DNA of 64,000 nt from Acidimicrobiales bacterium (GTDB lineage: Bacteria; Actinomycetota; Acidimicrobiia; Acidimicrobiales; SZUA-35), in assembly GCA_041394265.1 (NCBI GenBank), contig JAWKIO010000005.1:4836001-4900000 (forward strand). Reading direction: 5' to 3'. Positions 32,067 to 40,027 of the stretch are shown piece by piece; positions within the stretch are counted from its first letter, which is position 1, and every line of letters begins with the position of its first letter. The notes beneath the pieces were generated by a model that saw only the letters and a list, made by a program, of their open reading frames with translations, was not told the DNA's origin and did no database searches. The position numbers and the translations under genes were made by a program.

Positions 32067-34826
32067 ATGAGCGCTGCCGAGGACCGTCGAAGCACCGATC
32101 GCCAGAACACCGAGCTGCGGAACGACATCCGGCGTCTCGGTGAACAGCTCGGCCACGCCGTCGCTCGTCAGGAAGGTCGCGACTTCCTGGATCTGGTCGA
32201 GGAAGTGCGCGTGCTCGCTCGTCGCCTGCGTCGTGACGGCGACGCCGACGCCGGTGCGGAACTCTCCGACGTCCTGGCGAACGCGTCGCTCATCGACGCG
32301 ATCCGCCTGGTTCGGGCCTTCACGACCTACTTCCACCTGGCGAACGTTGCCGAGCAGGTGCATCGCATCGACGACCTCAATACGAAGAAGGAGGGTGTCG
32401 GCCGATTCGAAGCGACCGTCGACGACTTGATCGGTCGTGGCTTCACATCGGAGCAGATCCAGGCGGCGCTGGCGAAGACCGCGTTGCGCCCGGTCTTCAC
32501 CGCTCACCCCACCGAGGCGTCGCGTCGGTCGATGCTCGACAAACTCGCCGAGATCGCGACCCTGATCGAGCGTCGGGGCTCGGATCGAGTGACCACCTCG
32601 GAGCGCCGTCGGATCGACCGTCGGATCGATGAGCTGCTCGACGCCATGTGGCAGACCGATGAGATCCGGCGGGAGCGGCCCAGTCCGCTCGATGAGTCCC
32701 GAACGATGATCTACTACCTCGATCAGATCGTGCGCGCCGGCCTCCCGCAGCTGTGGAGCGACATGGCGCTGGCGCTCGAGCGGATTGGTATCGACCGCCA
32801 GGTCAACCTCGCACCGGTCGTGTTCGGCAGCTGGGTCGGTGGCGACCGCGACGGGAACCCCAACGTCACGCCCGCCACCACCGAGGCCGTCGTCGAACTC
32901 CACCGGGCGCGAGCGCTCCGGATCCTGCGCGACGAGGTCGAGGGGCTTCGTGCCGAGCTCAGCCCATCCGAGGTCGTCCGGCCGGCGTCCGACGAACTGG
33001 TGGCGGCCGTCGAGGCCGACCGTCTTCGCTTCCCCGAGGTGTTCCGCCGGATCGGTCGGATCAACGACGGCGAGTGGTACCGACTGCGCTTGGCCGTCGT
33101 GCTGTTTCGTCTCGACGAGACTCGACGAGATCCTTCGGCCAGCCGGGCCTACGCCCGCCCGCAGGAGCTCATGGCCGATCTCGACATGATCGATCGTTCC
33201 CTGCGGGCGCACGACGGCAGTCTGATGGCCGACGGCCGGCTCGCCCGAGTCCGCAGCATCCTCGCCACGATCGGCTTCACCCTGGCGGCACTCGACATTC
33301 GTGAGCATGCGAAGCGCCACCATGCCTCACTCGGTGAGCTGTTCCGCTCCACCGGCATCACCTATCCCGACGACCGGGGCGCAAGAACGGCGCTGCTGCT
33401 GAGCGAGCTGACCTCACGTCGCCCGCTGGCCCCGCCCGGATCGCATGCCGCCGACGATGATCCGCTCCAGCTGTTCAGGGTGCTGCGCACGCTGCTCGAC
33501 GAACACGGCGACGAGCTCGTGCAGAGCTACATCGTGTCGATGACCGAGGGCGTCGACGACATCCTCGCTCCGGTACTCCTCGCCCGGGAAGTTGGCTTGC
33601 TCGACCCAGCGACTGGGGTGTCCCGTCTCGGCTTCGTGCCGCTGTTCGAAACCATCGACGACCTGCGCAGTATCGGCGACACGATGCGGCAGCTCCTCGG
33701 GATCAGCGCCTATCGGCGGATGGTCGAGCTGCGGGGCGGTCTGCAGGAGGTCATGGTCGGCTACTCGGACTCGAACAAGGACGGGGGCATCGCGACCTCA
33801 CAGTGGGAGATCCACAAGGCGCTGCGTGAGATCCGCACCGTGTCCGCCGAGACCGGCGTACGGATCCGGGTGTTCCACGGCCGCGGCGGCACCGTCGGCC
33901 GGGGCGGCGGTCCCACGCACGAGTCGATCCTGTCGCAACCTTCGGGGGTGATCGACGGCGAGGTGAAGATCACCGAGCAGGGCGAGGTGATCGCCGACAA
34001 GTACGGGCGACCCGACATCGCTCACCGCAACCTGGACCTGGCGCTGAGTGCGGTGCTCGAGGCCACCGTGGCCCAGCAGGCGCCCCGACACGACCCGTCG
34101 CACATTGCTCGGTGGTCCGAGGTGATGGAGCAGCTCTCCGACGCCTCGTATCGGACCTACCGTTCCTTCGTCGAAGAGCCCGCGCTACCGATCTACTTCG
34201 CCACCTCGACCCCGGTCGAGGAGCTCGGCGGCATGAACATCGGATCGCGGCCGGCACGGCGCTCGGCCGGCTCGAGCGACGGTGGACCGAGCCTCGCCGA
34301 CCTGCGGGCCATTCCCTGGGTTTTCGGCTGGACCCAGAGCCGCCAGATCATCCCCGGCTGGTTCGGCGTGGGTTCAGGCCTTCGGGCGGTGCGCGAGGAG
34401 GGCGGCGGTGACGCGCTTGCCGAGATGTTCGCCGAGTGGACGTTCTTCCAGACCTTTCTGGCCAATGTCGAGATGACCATGGCCAAGACCGACCTCGGCA
34501 TTGCCCGGCGCTACGTCGATGCGCTGGTCGATCCGGCCCATCATCACCTGTTCGAGGTCGTCGCCGCCGAACACGCGCTGACGGTCGACGAACTGACGCT
34601 CGTGACCGGCCGCGAACTGCTCGGCGACCTGCCGATCCTGCGCCGCACGTTGGGCGTGCGTGCGGTCTATCTCGACCCACTCCATGTGCTCCAGATCGAC
34701 CTGCTCGCGAGGTCGAGGGCCATGGAAGCCACGGGCGCCGCCGACGACGACGACACCCGTCGCCTGCGTCGGGCACTGCTGCTCACCGTGAACGGCGTGG
34801 CCGCCGGCATGCGCAACACCGGCTGA
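32067..34826 (+). CDS. ppc: Phosphoenolpyruvate carboxylase
   Basis: A 919-residue protein, the usual size of bacterial PEPC. The catalytic motifs are FTAHPTEASRRS (His, about residue 155), WVGGDRDGNPNVT, GYSDSNKDGGI (about 570, catalytic Lys/Arg loop) and HGRGGTVGRGGGPT, then the C-terminal MRNTG ending. It carboxylates PEP to oxaloacetate with bicarbonate, an anaplerotic reaction that competes with pyruvate kinase for PEP. The ATG at 32067 has a TAGGTT box seven bases upstream; the earlier in-frame stretch overlaps the preceding ligase. Confidence 0.96.
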   Translation: MSAAEDRRSTDRQNTELRNDIRRLGEQLGHAVARQEGRDFLDLVEEVRVLARRLRRDGDADAGAELSDVLANASLIDAIRLVRAFTTYFHLANVAEQVHRIDDLNTKKEGVGRFEATVDDLIGRGFTSEQIQAALAKTALRPVFTAHPTEASRRSMLDKLAEIATLIERRGSDRVTTSERRRIDRRIDELLDAMWQTDEIRRERPSPLDESRTMIYYLDQIVRAGLPQLWSDMALALERIGIDRQVNLAPVVFGSWVGGDRDGNPNVTPATTEAVVELHRARALRILRDEVEGLRAELSPSEVVRPASDELVAAVEADRLRFPEVFRRIGRINDGEWYRLRLAVVLFRLDETRRDPSASRAYARPQELMADLDMIDRSLRAHDGSLMADGRLARVRSILATIGFTLAALDIREHAKRHHASLGELFRSTGITYPDDRGARTALLLSELTSRRPLAPPGSHAADDDPLQLFRVLRTLLDEHGDELVQSYIVSMTEGVDDILAPVLLAREVGLLDPATGVSRLGFVPLFETIDDLRSIGDTMRQLLGISAYRRMVELRGGLQEVMVGYSDSNKDGGIATSQWEIHKALREIRTVSAETGVRIRVFHGRGGTVGRGGGPTHESILSQPSGVIDGEVKITEQGEVIADKYGRPDIAHRNLDLALSAVLEATVAQQAPRHDPSHIARWSEVMEQLSDASYRTYRSFVEEPALPIYFATSTPVEELGGMNIGSRPARRSAGSSDGGPSLADLRAIPWVFGWTQSRQIIPGWFGVGSGLRAVREEGGGDALAEMFAEWTFFQTFLANVEMTMAKTDLGIARRYVDALVDPAHHHLFEVVAAEHALTVDELTLVTGRELLGDLPILRRTLGVRAVYLDPLHVLQIDLLARSRAMEATGAADDDDTRRLRRALLLTVNGVAAGMRNTG

Positions 34827-34866
34827 CTCCCCGTCGGCGCGCTGCCGCGAACTGCGCCTGGTCTCG

Positions 34867-34872
34867 TAGTCT
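34867..34872 (+). promoter_or_regulatory. Putative -10 box, leaderless promoter of mini-ORF and LytR_C gene
   Basis: TAGTCT ends seven bases before the GTG at 34880, the pattern seen at other starts in the window. Confidence 0.4.
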
Positions 34873-34879
34873 GTCGGGC

Positions 34880-34957
34880 GTGGTTGCACGAATCATCCAG
34901 TCTGCACGCCGTCGAGGGGTCCGCCCGTCGATCACCCTCACGTGGAAAGATGCCTGA
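34880..34957 (+). CDS. Possible 25-residue leader peptide or tiny protein
   Basis: From GTG 34880 to TGA at 34955-34957 the frame reads VVARIIQSARRRGVRPSITLTWKDA, a basic peptide. It begins seven bases after TAGTCT and ends two bases before the LytR_C gene start at 34960, so its translation could deliver ribosomes to that gene. I see no homologue. It may be only a leader; the frame is also the tail of a longer antisense-like frame in ppc. Confidence 0.35.
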   Translation: MVARIIQSARRRGVRPSITLTWKDA

Positions 34958-34959
34958 TC

Positions 34960-35538
34960 GTGGACCGCATCGAGCGACATGATGTCATCAACGCGATTGG
35001 GCTCGCCGCCGTCCTGCTGGCGATGGCGCTCGGTCTGGTGTTTGGCGCACGGTCGTTGTTCAACACCATCAACGGCGGGCTCGTCGACAAGACCGAGGAT
35101 CCCGCAAAGATCGCCGCCGAACAGGCCGAGCAAGCCGCAGCCGACGCTGCGGCAGACGGCACCGACTCGACCGATGCCGACACCACCGATACCACCGAAG
35201 CCGAGCCGGTCGAGACGACGTCCACCACTCAGGCCGTTCGTCCCCCTGGCGAGGTGACGATCCGTGTCGGCAACGGTGCCCGCAAGGGCGGCGTGGCCGG
35301 CGCCGGCACCGATCTGCTCACCCAGGCCGGCTACATCGCGCTGAGCCCCAAGAACGCGCCGACGGTCGCCAACAGCGTCGTCTACTACATCGAGGGCTAC
35401 GAGGCCGACGCCGCCCAGGTGGCACGGTTGACCCTCATGGGCGAGACCGCCATCGCCCCCATGCCCGCCGACCCGGGTGTACCGATCGACGGTGCGCAGC
35501 TCGTGGTCATCCTGGGCCAAGATACTGCCGTCGGCTGA
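34960..35538 (+). CDS. LytR C-terminal domain protein, membrane anchored
   Basis: A 192-residue protein. A membrane segment (INAIGLAAVLLAMALGLVFGA, about residues 10-30) is followed by an Ala/Glu/Asp/Thr-rich linker (residues 45-95) and the LytR_C domain (VTIRVGNGARKGGVAGAGTDLLTQAGYIALSPKNAP, about 105-190). LytR_C is found with envelope-polymer ligases and alone; here the catalytic LCP domain is missing. It is likely exported with the domain outside. GTG 34960 follows a GGAAAG site; GTG 34942 is an alternative start. Confidence 0.8.
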   Translation: MDRIERHDVINAIGLAAVLLAMALGLVFGARSLFNTINGGLVDKTEDPAKIAAEQAEQAAADAAADGTDSTDADTTDTTEAEPVETTSTTQAVRPPGEVTIRVGNGARKGGVAGAGTDLLTQAGYIALSPKNAPTVANSVVYYIEGYEADAAQVARLTLMGETAIAPMPADPGVPIDGAQLVVILGQDTAVG

Positions 35539-35582
35539 CACCGACGGTCGTCCGACCATTCACCAGAAAGGGCAAGTGACGC

Positions 35583-36062
35583 ATGGGAACCTTCCACGAG
35601 TTCACGATGACCTCGATCACCGGCGAAGCGATCGACTTCGCCGACTACCAGGGCAAGGTGGTGCTGGCGGTCAACGTCGCCAGTCGTTGAGGGCTCACGC
35701 CCCAGTACGCAGGTCTGCGTACGCTGCATCACGACTTCGCCGACCAGGGATTCGTCGTCCTGGGCTTCCCCTGCAACCAGTTCGGCCAGCAAGAGCCGGG
35801 CACCGATGCCGAGATCCTCGAGTTCGTCACCTCCAACTTCGACGTCGACTTCCCGATGTTCTCCAAGATCGACGTCAACGGTGACACGGCGGCTCCGCTC
35901 TATCAGTGGCTCACCACGACGGCGCCGAACGCCGAGGGCAACACCGCGATCAGCTGGAACTTCGAGAAGTTCCTGATCGGCCGAGACGGCGAGACCGTCA
36001 CTCGTTTCCCGCCACCGACCACCCCCGAGCAGATCGCCGACATACTGCCATCGCACCTGTGA
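35583..36062 (+). CDS. Glutathione peroxidase-like protein, probable selenoprotein (in-frame TGA at codon 36)
   Basis: Read through the TGA at 35688-35690 the gene gives 159 residues with no other lesion. The N-terminal part ends LAVNVASR, then codon 36 is TGA, and the frame continues GLTPQYAGLRTLHHDF, FPCNQFGQQEPG, and ISWNFEKFLIG. In GPx enzymes the catalytic Sec/Cys sits in NVAS-x-U/C-G-x-T, exactly where this TGA lies. The other tetrad members are Gln70, Trp125 and Asn126. The only Cys is Cys64 and no resolving Cys is seen, so electron donors are probably low-molecular-weight thiols. A SECIS-like hairpin starts 14 nt after the TGA. ATG 35583 follows a weak GGGCAAG site. It reduces peroxides in the cytoplasm. 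Confidence 0.85.
35688..35722 (+). promoter_or_regulatory. Sec codon and SECIS-like stem-loop in the GPx gene
   Basis: After the TGA comes a small GGGC-TCAC-GCCC hairpin, then GTACGCA-GGTC-TGCGTAC (35705-35722), a perfect 7-bp stem with GGUC loop 21 nt beyond the TGA. The decamer GCAGGUCUGC is the same as that of the E. coli fdhF SECIS apex as I remember it. The bulged U of the fdhF stem is not present here. Confidence 0.75.
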
Positions 36063-36115
36063 CCGACGGCTCGTGATCTCGACACCGTCACGGTGACCTG
36101 TCACCATGTCCGACC

Positions 36116-37361
36116 GTGCCGACCTCGCCAAACGACCACCCGTCCGACTCGCCTCCGTCCCCGTTGGCGGGCGTGAGAGTGCTCGACTTCACCCGAGTCG
36201 TCGCCGGGCCGTTCGCAACCCGCATGATGGCCGACCTTGGCGCCGACGTCGTCAAGGTCGAGCCGCCCGACGGTGACATCACTCGGATCTGGGGCGAGGA
36301 GCGAGGCGGCCAGTCCGGCTTCTACGTGCAGCAGAACGCCGGCAAACGCAACATCTGTGTCGACCTGCGAGCCGATGGTGCGACCGAGTTGCTGCTGTCG
36401 TTGGTCGAAGCGGCCGACATCGTCGTCGAGAACTTTCGGCCCGGGATCATGGCCCCGCTACGGACTCGACTACGAGACGCTCCGAGCGGTCAACCCGAGG
36501 GTGATCATGCTGTCGGTGTCGGGTTTCGGCCAGACCAGCAGCCACGCCGGCCGGGCCGCCTTCGCGCCGGTACTGCACGCCGAGTCCGGTCTGCTCGCTC
36601 GCCAGGCCTTCTTCGACGAGGTCCCGCCGGTCGACCCGGTGCTGTCGATCGCCGACACCAATGCGGCGCTGCACGGCCTCGTCGGCGTCCTGGCAGCGCT
36701 GCACCTGCGCTCGACCACCGGCACCGGTCAGCACATCGACATGGCCATGTTGAACGCCATGACCGTCACCGACGACTACGCCCACAACGCGCTCGATGCC
36801 GCCAAGCCGTTCCGACTCGGCGGCGAGGTCTGGGAGACCGGCTTCGGCCACATGCTGATCGCTGCCAACTCGAAGGTCATGTGGTTCATGCTTCGCAAGG
36901 GCGACCGACTCGATGACGGACTCCGCCCTGATGCCGCGGTCGAAGTGAAAGCGGCGAAGCGGCAGCAACTGATGACCGACTGGTTCAAGTCGTTCACCGA
37001 ACGGTCGGCGCTCATCGCCGAGCTCGACGCCCTCAACGTTGCGTATGGCGACGTGCTCGCTCCTGGAGAGGTCTTCGACACCGACATCGCGCTCGAGCGA
37101 CGTTTGTCGACCACCGTCGACGACCGAGCCGGCGGCCGCCGTCGCGTGACCGAGTCGCCATATCACTTCAGCAACGCCAGCTCGCGGGTCGCCGGTCCGG
37201 CGCCCCACCGCGGCGAACATCATGCCGAGGTACTGGGCGAATGGATCGGCGCATCGCCCGAACGCATCGCCGAGCTCGAAGCGGCCGGGATCCTGCTGCT
37301 CGACGAGCATGCCGCAGCGCACCGGTCATCGACCGGCAACGAGACCGAGGAACAATCGTGA
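36116..37361 (+). pseudogene. CaiB/BaiF-type CoA-transferase, single-base frameshift
   Basis: Frame 1 from GTG 36116 encodes SPLAGVRVLDFTRVVAGPFATRMMADLGADVVKVE..., through NAGKRNICVDL to FRPGIMAP. Frame 2 continues GLDYETLRAVNPRVIMLSVSGFGQTS, GTGQHIDMAM (with the catalytic Asp position), to the end at 37361. They join at the CCCC run 36453-36456, where deleting one C restores ARYGLDYE. The whole would be 414 residues, normal for class III CoA-transferases, which move CoA between organic acids. It overlaps coaA (GTGA). Either a pseudogene or an assembly error. Confidence 0.87.
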
Positions 37362-38308
37362 ACGCGCCCGCTGGTGGCAGCGCCCCCTCCCCGTACATGA
37401 CCTTCACGGCCGAGCAGTGGGCCGATCTGCGTGCCGCCACGCCGCTCAGTCTCGACGAGACCGATCTCGAGCGGTTGCGAGGCATCAACGTCGAGCTCAG
37501 CCTCGATGAGGTGGCGAGCATCATGTTGCCGCTCTCTCGCCTGCTCAACCTCTACGTCGGAGCGTCACAGGAGCTCTACCGGGCGTCCGACACGTTCCTC
37601 GGCCAGCTGCCGGCGAAGGTGCCGTTCGTGATCGGCATCGCCGGTTCGGTTGCTGTCGGCAAGTCGACCACCGCCCGCGTCCTGCAGGCGCTGCTCGGCC
37701 GCTGGCCCGATCACCCCAAGGTCGACCTCATCACCACCGATGGGTTCCTCTACCCCAACGCCGTGCTCAACGAGCGGGGCCTGATGGAGCGCAAGGGGTT
37801 CCCCGAGAGCTACGACCGGCGACGCCTGCTGCAGTTCATGTCCGACATCAAATCGGGCGAACCCAAGGTCGAGGCGCCGGTGTACTCACATCTCACCTAC
37901 GACATCCTCGACGACGTCCACCTCACGGTGTGTCAGCCCGACATCGTCATCGTGGAAGGGCTGAATGTCTTGCAGACTTCGGCGGCCACCGCCGAATCAC
38001 CGCTGTTCGTGTCCGACTTCTTCGACTTCTCGATCTACGTCGATGCCGACACCGACGACATCGAGCAGTGGTACGTCGAACGGTTCTTCACGTTGCGCGA
38101 AACGGCCTTCCAGGACAAGCGCTCGTTCTTCCGACGCTTTGCGGAGCTGACCGACGAGCAGGCGACGGCCACGGCCAGCAGCATCTGGGCCGCGATCAAC
38201 GAGAAGAACCTCATCGAGAACATCCTGCCGACACGAGAACGGGCCGACCTCATCCTTCACAAGGGCCACGATCATCGCGTGACGCAGGTCAAGCTCCGCC
38301 GGCTCTGA
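37358..38308 (+). CDS. coaA: Type I pantothenate kinase
   Basis: A 316-residue P-loop kinase: GIAGSVAVGKSTTARVLQALL (Walker A, about residue 95), LITTDGFLYPNAVLNERGLMERKGFPESYD, YDILDDVHLTVCQPDIVIVEGLNVLQ and the C-terminal ADLILHKGHDHRVTQVKLRRL. Type I CoaA phosphorylates pantothenate, the first and feedback-regulated step to CoA. It overlaps the CoA-transferase by GTGA, so translation is coupled. It ends in a hairpin shared with the convergent ThDP gene. Confidence 0.95.
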   Translation: MNAPAGGSAPSPYMTFTAEQWADLRAATPLSLDETDLERLRGINVELSLDEVASIMLPLSRLLNLYVGASQELYRASDTFLGQLPAKVPFVIGIAGSVAVGKSTTARVLQALLGRWPDHPKVDLITTDGFLYPNAVLNERGLMERKGFPESYDRRRLLQFMSDIKSGEPKVEAPVYSHLTYDILDDVHLTVCQPDIVIVEGLNVLQTSAATAESPLFVSDFFDFSIYVDADTDDIEQWYVERFFTLRETAFQDKRSFFRRFAELTDEQATATASSIWAAINEKNLIENILPTRERADLILHKGHDHRVTQVKLRRL

Positions 38309-38346
38309 GCTTGCGCCCCTCGGAGCGAGGGAAACCTGCTCAGAGC
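38302..38346. terminator. Hairpin shared by convergent coaA and ThDP-enzyme genes
   Basis: GCTCTGAGC (38302) pairs with GCTCAGAGC (38338), with an inner CCCTCGG/CGAGGG stem. It includes both stop codons. No T-run, but the position suits a two-way terminator. Confidence 0.6.
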
Positions 38347-39875
38347 TCGGCCTCGATCAGGTGTGGTCCCGGCTCCCGGGCTGCCCAGTCAAGTGCATCG
38401 ATCAGCTCGGCACCGGTGGTGGCTCGCCGACCCGGCACACCGAAGCCCTCGCCGAGCTTCACGAAGTCGATGTCGGGACTCCCGAGATCGGTGAGACGTC
38501 GACCGGCAGCGCCGACATCGAGGGCGGCGTTTGCCAGCTCGACGTCGAGGATCTGATAGCGACGATTGGCGCAGATGACCGTGGTGACATCGAGGGCTTC
38601 GCGTGCCATGGTCCACAACGACTGCACGGTGTAGAGCGAGCTACCGTCGGCTTGGAGCGCCAGCACCGGCCGGTCCGGACAGGCGATAGCGGCGCCGATG
38701 GCGCTCGGCAGTCCACCACCGATGGCGCCACCCAGCACGCCGAGGAGCGTGTGGGGCGCTGCTTGCGCCGTGAGGTATCGGTAGGTGCCGCCGGACGAGA
38801 TGCTCTCGCCCAACACGATGGCACCCTCGGGTACCGCCGCTGCGAACGCTGCGCCGAGGTTGCGAGTGTCGAGGGGACCGGGATCGGCCTCGGGCAGGGG
38901 AGCGTGGTCGACGGTGTCGTCGGTGTCGGCGCCGAGGTGGTCGGCGATCTCGGTGAGCAGACGCTCGAGGTCGACGTCGACGCCGGCGAGTTCGATCTTT
39001 TGGGCCGAAGCGGGCAGGGCTTGCGACGGATGATCGGGATACCCAAAGAACGTGACCGGCTCGCTCCGACCGACCATGACCGCGGTGGTGACGTCGGCGA
39101 GCGCCGCGAACAGCGGGGCGGGGAAGTAGGGGAGTTCCCGAAGGGCGGGCAGATGCCGACCAACGGCGAGCTTGGCCGTGCGGGTGAGGTGGATGGTGGC
39201 ACCGGTCGCGACACGGATCCGGCCGAGCAGCACGACCGCACGGTCGCTGATCTCTGCCCCGCCGACGATCATGACGGCGCCCGGCGTGCGAAGCGCTTCG
39301 GCCGCCTCGGCGATGGCATCGGCGCTCGGATGTGCTCGGGGGGCGACATCGGCGTCGTGCAGCACGACGTCGGCCGCGCCCCACGCGTGATCGGCGGGCA
39401 TCACGAGGCTCACGATGCGCTCGTCGCCGCTGAGCGTGAACGCAACGGCATCGGCCATTTGCTGACCACACGCCTGCGCCGAGGCGGTGTGGACGGTATG
39501 ACCGGCCCAGCCAGCCAGGGCGTCGATGTCGGACGTGAGCGGAGCGTCGAAGCGGAGGTGGCTGGTGGTTTGATCGCCGATCAGGTTGATCATCGGCGTG
39601 TGGTGGCGGCGAGCGTTGTGCTGGTTCGCGAGGCTGTTGGCGAACCCCGGACCGAGGTGGAACAGGCCGAGCGCAGGCTTGCCGGCCATGCGGGCATAGC
39701 CGTCGGCTGCACCGGAGCACACGCCTTCGAACGCGCTGAGCACCGATCGCATCCCCGGCTGTTTGTCGAGCGCTTCGACGATGTGGAGCTCGGTGGTGCC
39801 GGGGTTGGCGAAACACACCTCGACTCCATTGTGGACGGCGTTGGCGATGAGGTGGTCGGCTCCGGTGGTTCCCAT
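38340..39875 (-). CDS. ThDP-dependent enzyme, acetolactate synthase-large-subunit/benzoylformate decarboxylase-like
   Basis: A 511-residue protein of the ThDP family. The N-terminal domain has the cofactor glutamate in SAFEGVCSGAADGYAR (about residue 50), the middle a DHS-like domain, and the C-terminal domain the ThDP/Mg2+ motif LALQADGSSLYTVQSLW...NRRYQIL. GDG is changed to ADG, but the metal-binding Asp is there. Members join or cleave 2-oxo acids. The closest types are MdlC-like decarboxylases and stand-alone IlvB-like proteins; no small subunit is present, so branched-chain synthesis is less likely. Confidence 0.82.
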   Translation of the reverse strand: MGTTGADHLIANAVHNGVEVCFANPGTTELHIVEALDKQPGMRSVLSAFEGVCSGAADGYARMAGKPALGLFHLGPGFANSLANQHNARRHHTPMINLIGDQTTSHLRFDAPLTSDIDALAGWAGHTVHTASAQACGQQMADAVAFTLSGDERIVSLVMPADHAWGAADVVLHDADVAPRAHPSADAIAEAAEALRTPGAVMIVGGAEISDRAVVLLGRIRVATGATIHLTRTAKLAVGRHLPALRELPYFPAPLFAALADVTTAVMVGRSEPVTFFGYPDHPSQALPASAQKIELAGVDVDLERLLTEIADHLGADTDDTVDHAPLPEADPGPLDTRNLGAAFAAAVPEGAIVLGESISSGGTYRYLTAQAAPHTLLGVLGGAIGGGLPSAIGAAIACPDRPVLALQADGSSLYTVQSLWTMAREALDVTTVICANRRYQILDVELANAALDVGAAGRRLTDLGSPDIDFVKLGEGFGVPGRRATTGAELIDALDWAAREPGPHLIEAEL

Positions 39876-40027
39876 GCCCGGCAGTCTGCCCCATGACGGC
39901 GCCGGCCGTCGATCGAGGGTCGACGCACCCGCCGATCGCGCCCCCGGCGGTCCTACAGTTCTCGGTTCATCAGCCGATTCTTGGAGCTGATGGCCCGCAT
40001 GCCCAACCCCCTTGCTGAGGCAACTTC

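Noticed and set aside
31764..33323. 519-residue open frame opposite the acyl-CoA ligase and ppc
   Set aside because: Spans two genes on the other strand; low-complexity shadow.
35583..36062. Plain pseudogene of glutathione peroxidase
   Set aside because: A random nonsense mutation is unlikely to hit exactly the catalytic codon with TGA, keep the rest intact, and be followed by a SECIS-like hairpin. It remains possible if no Sec machinery exists.
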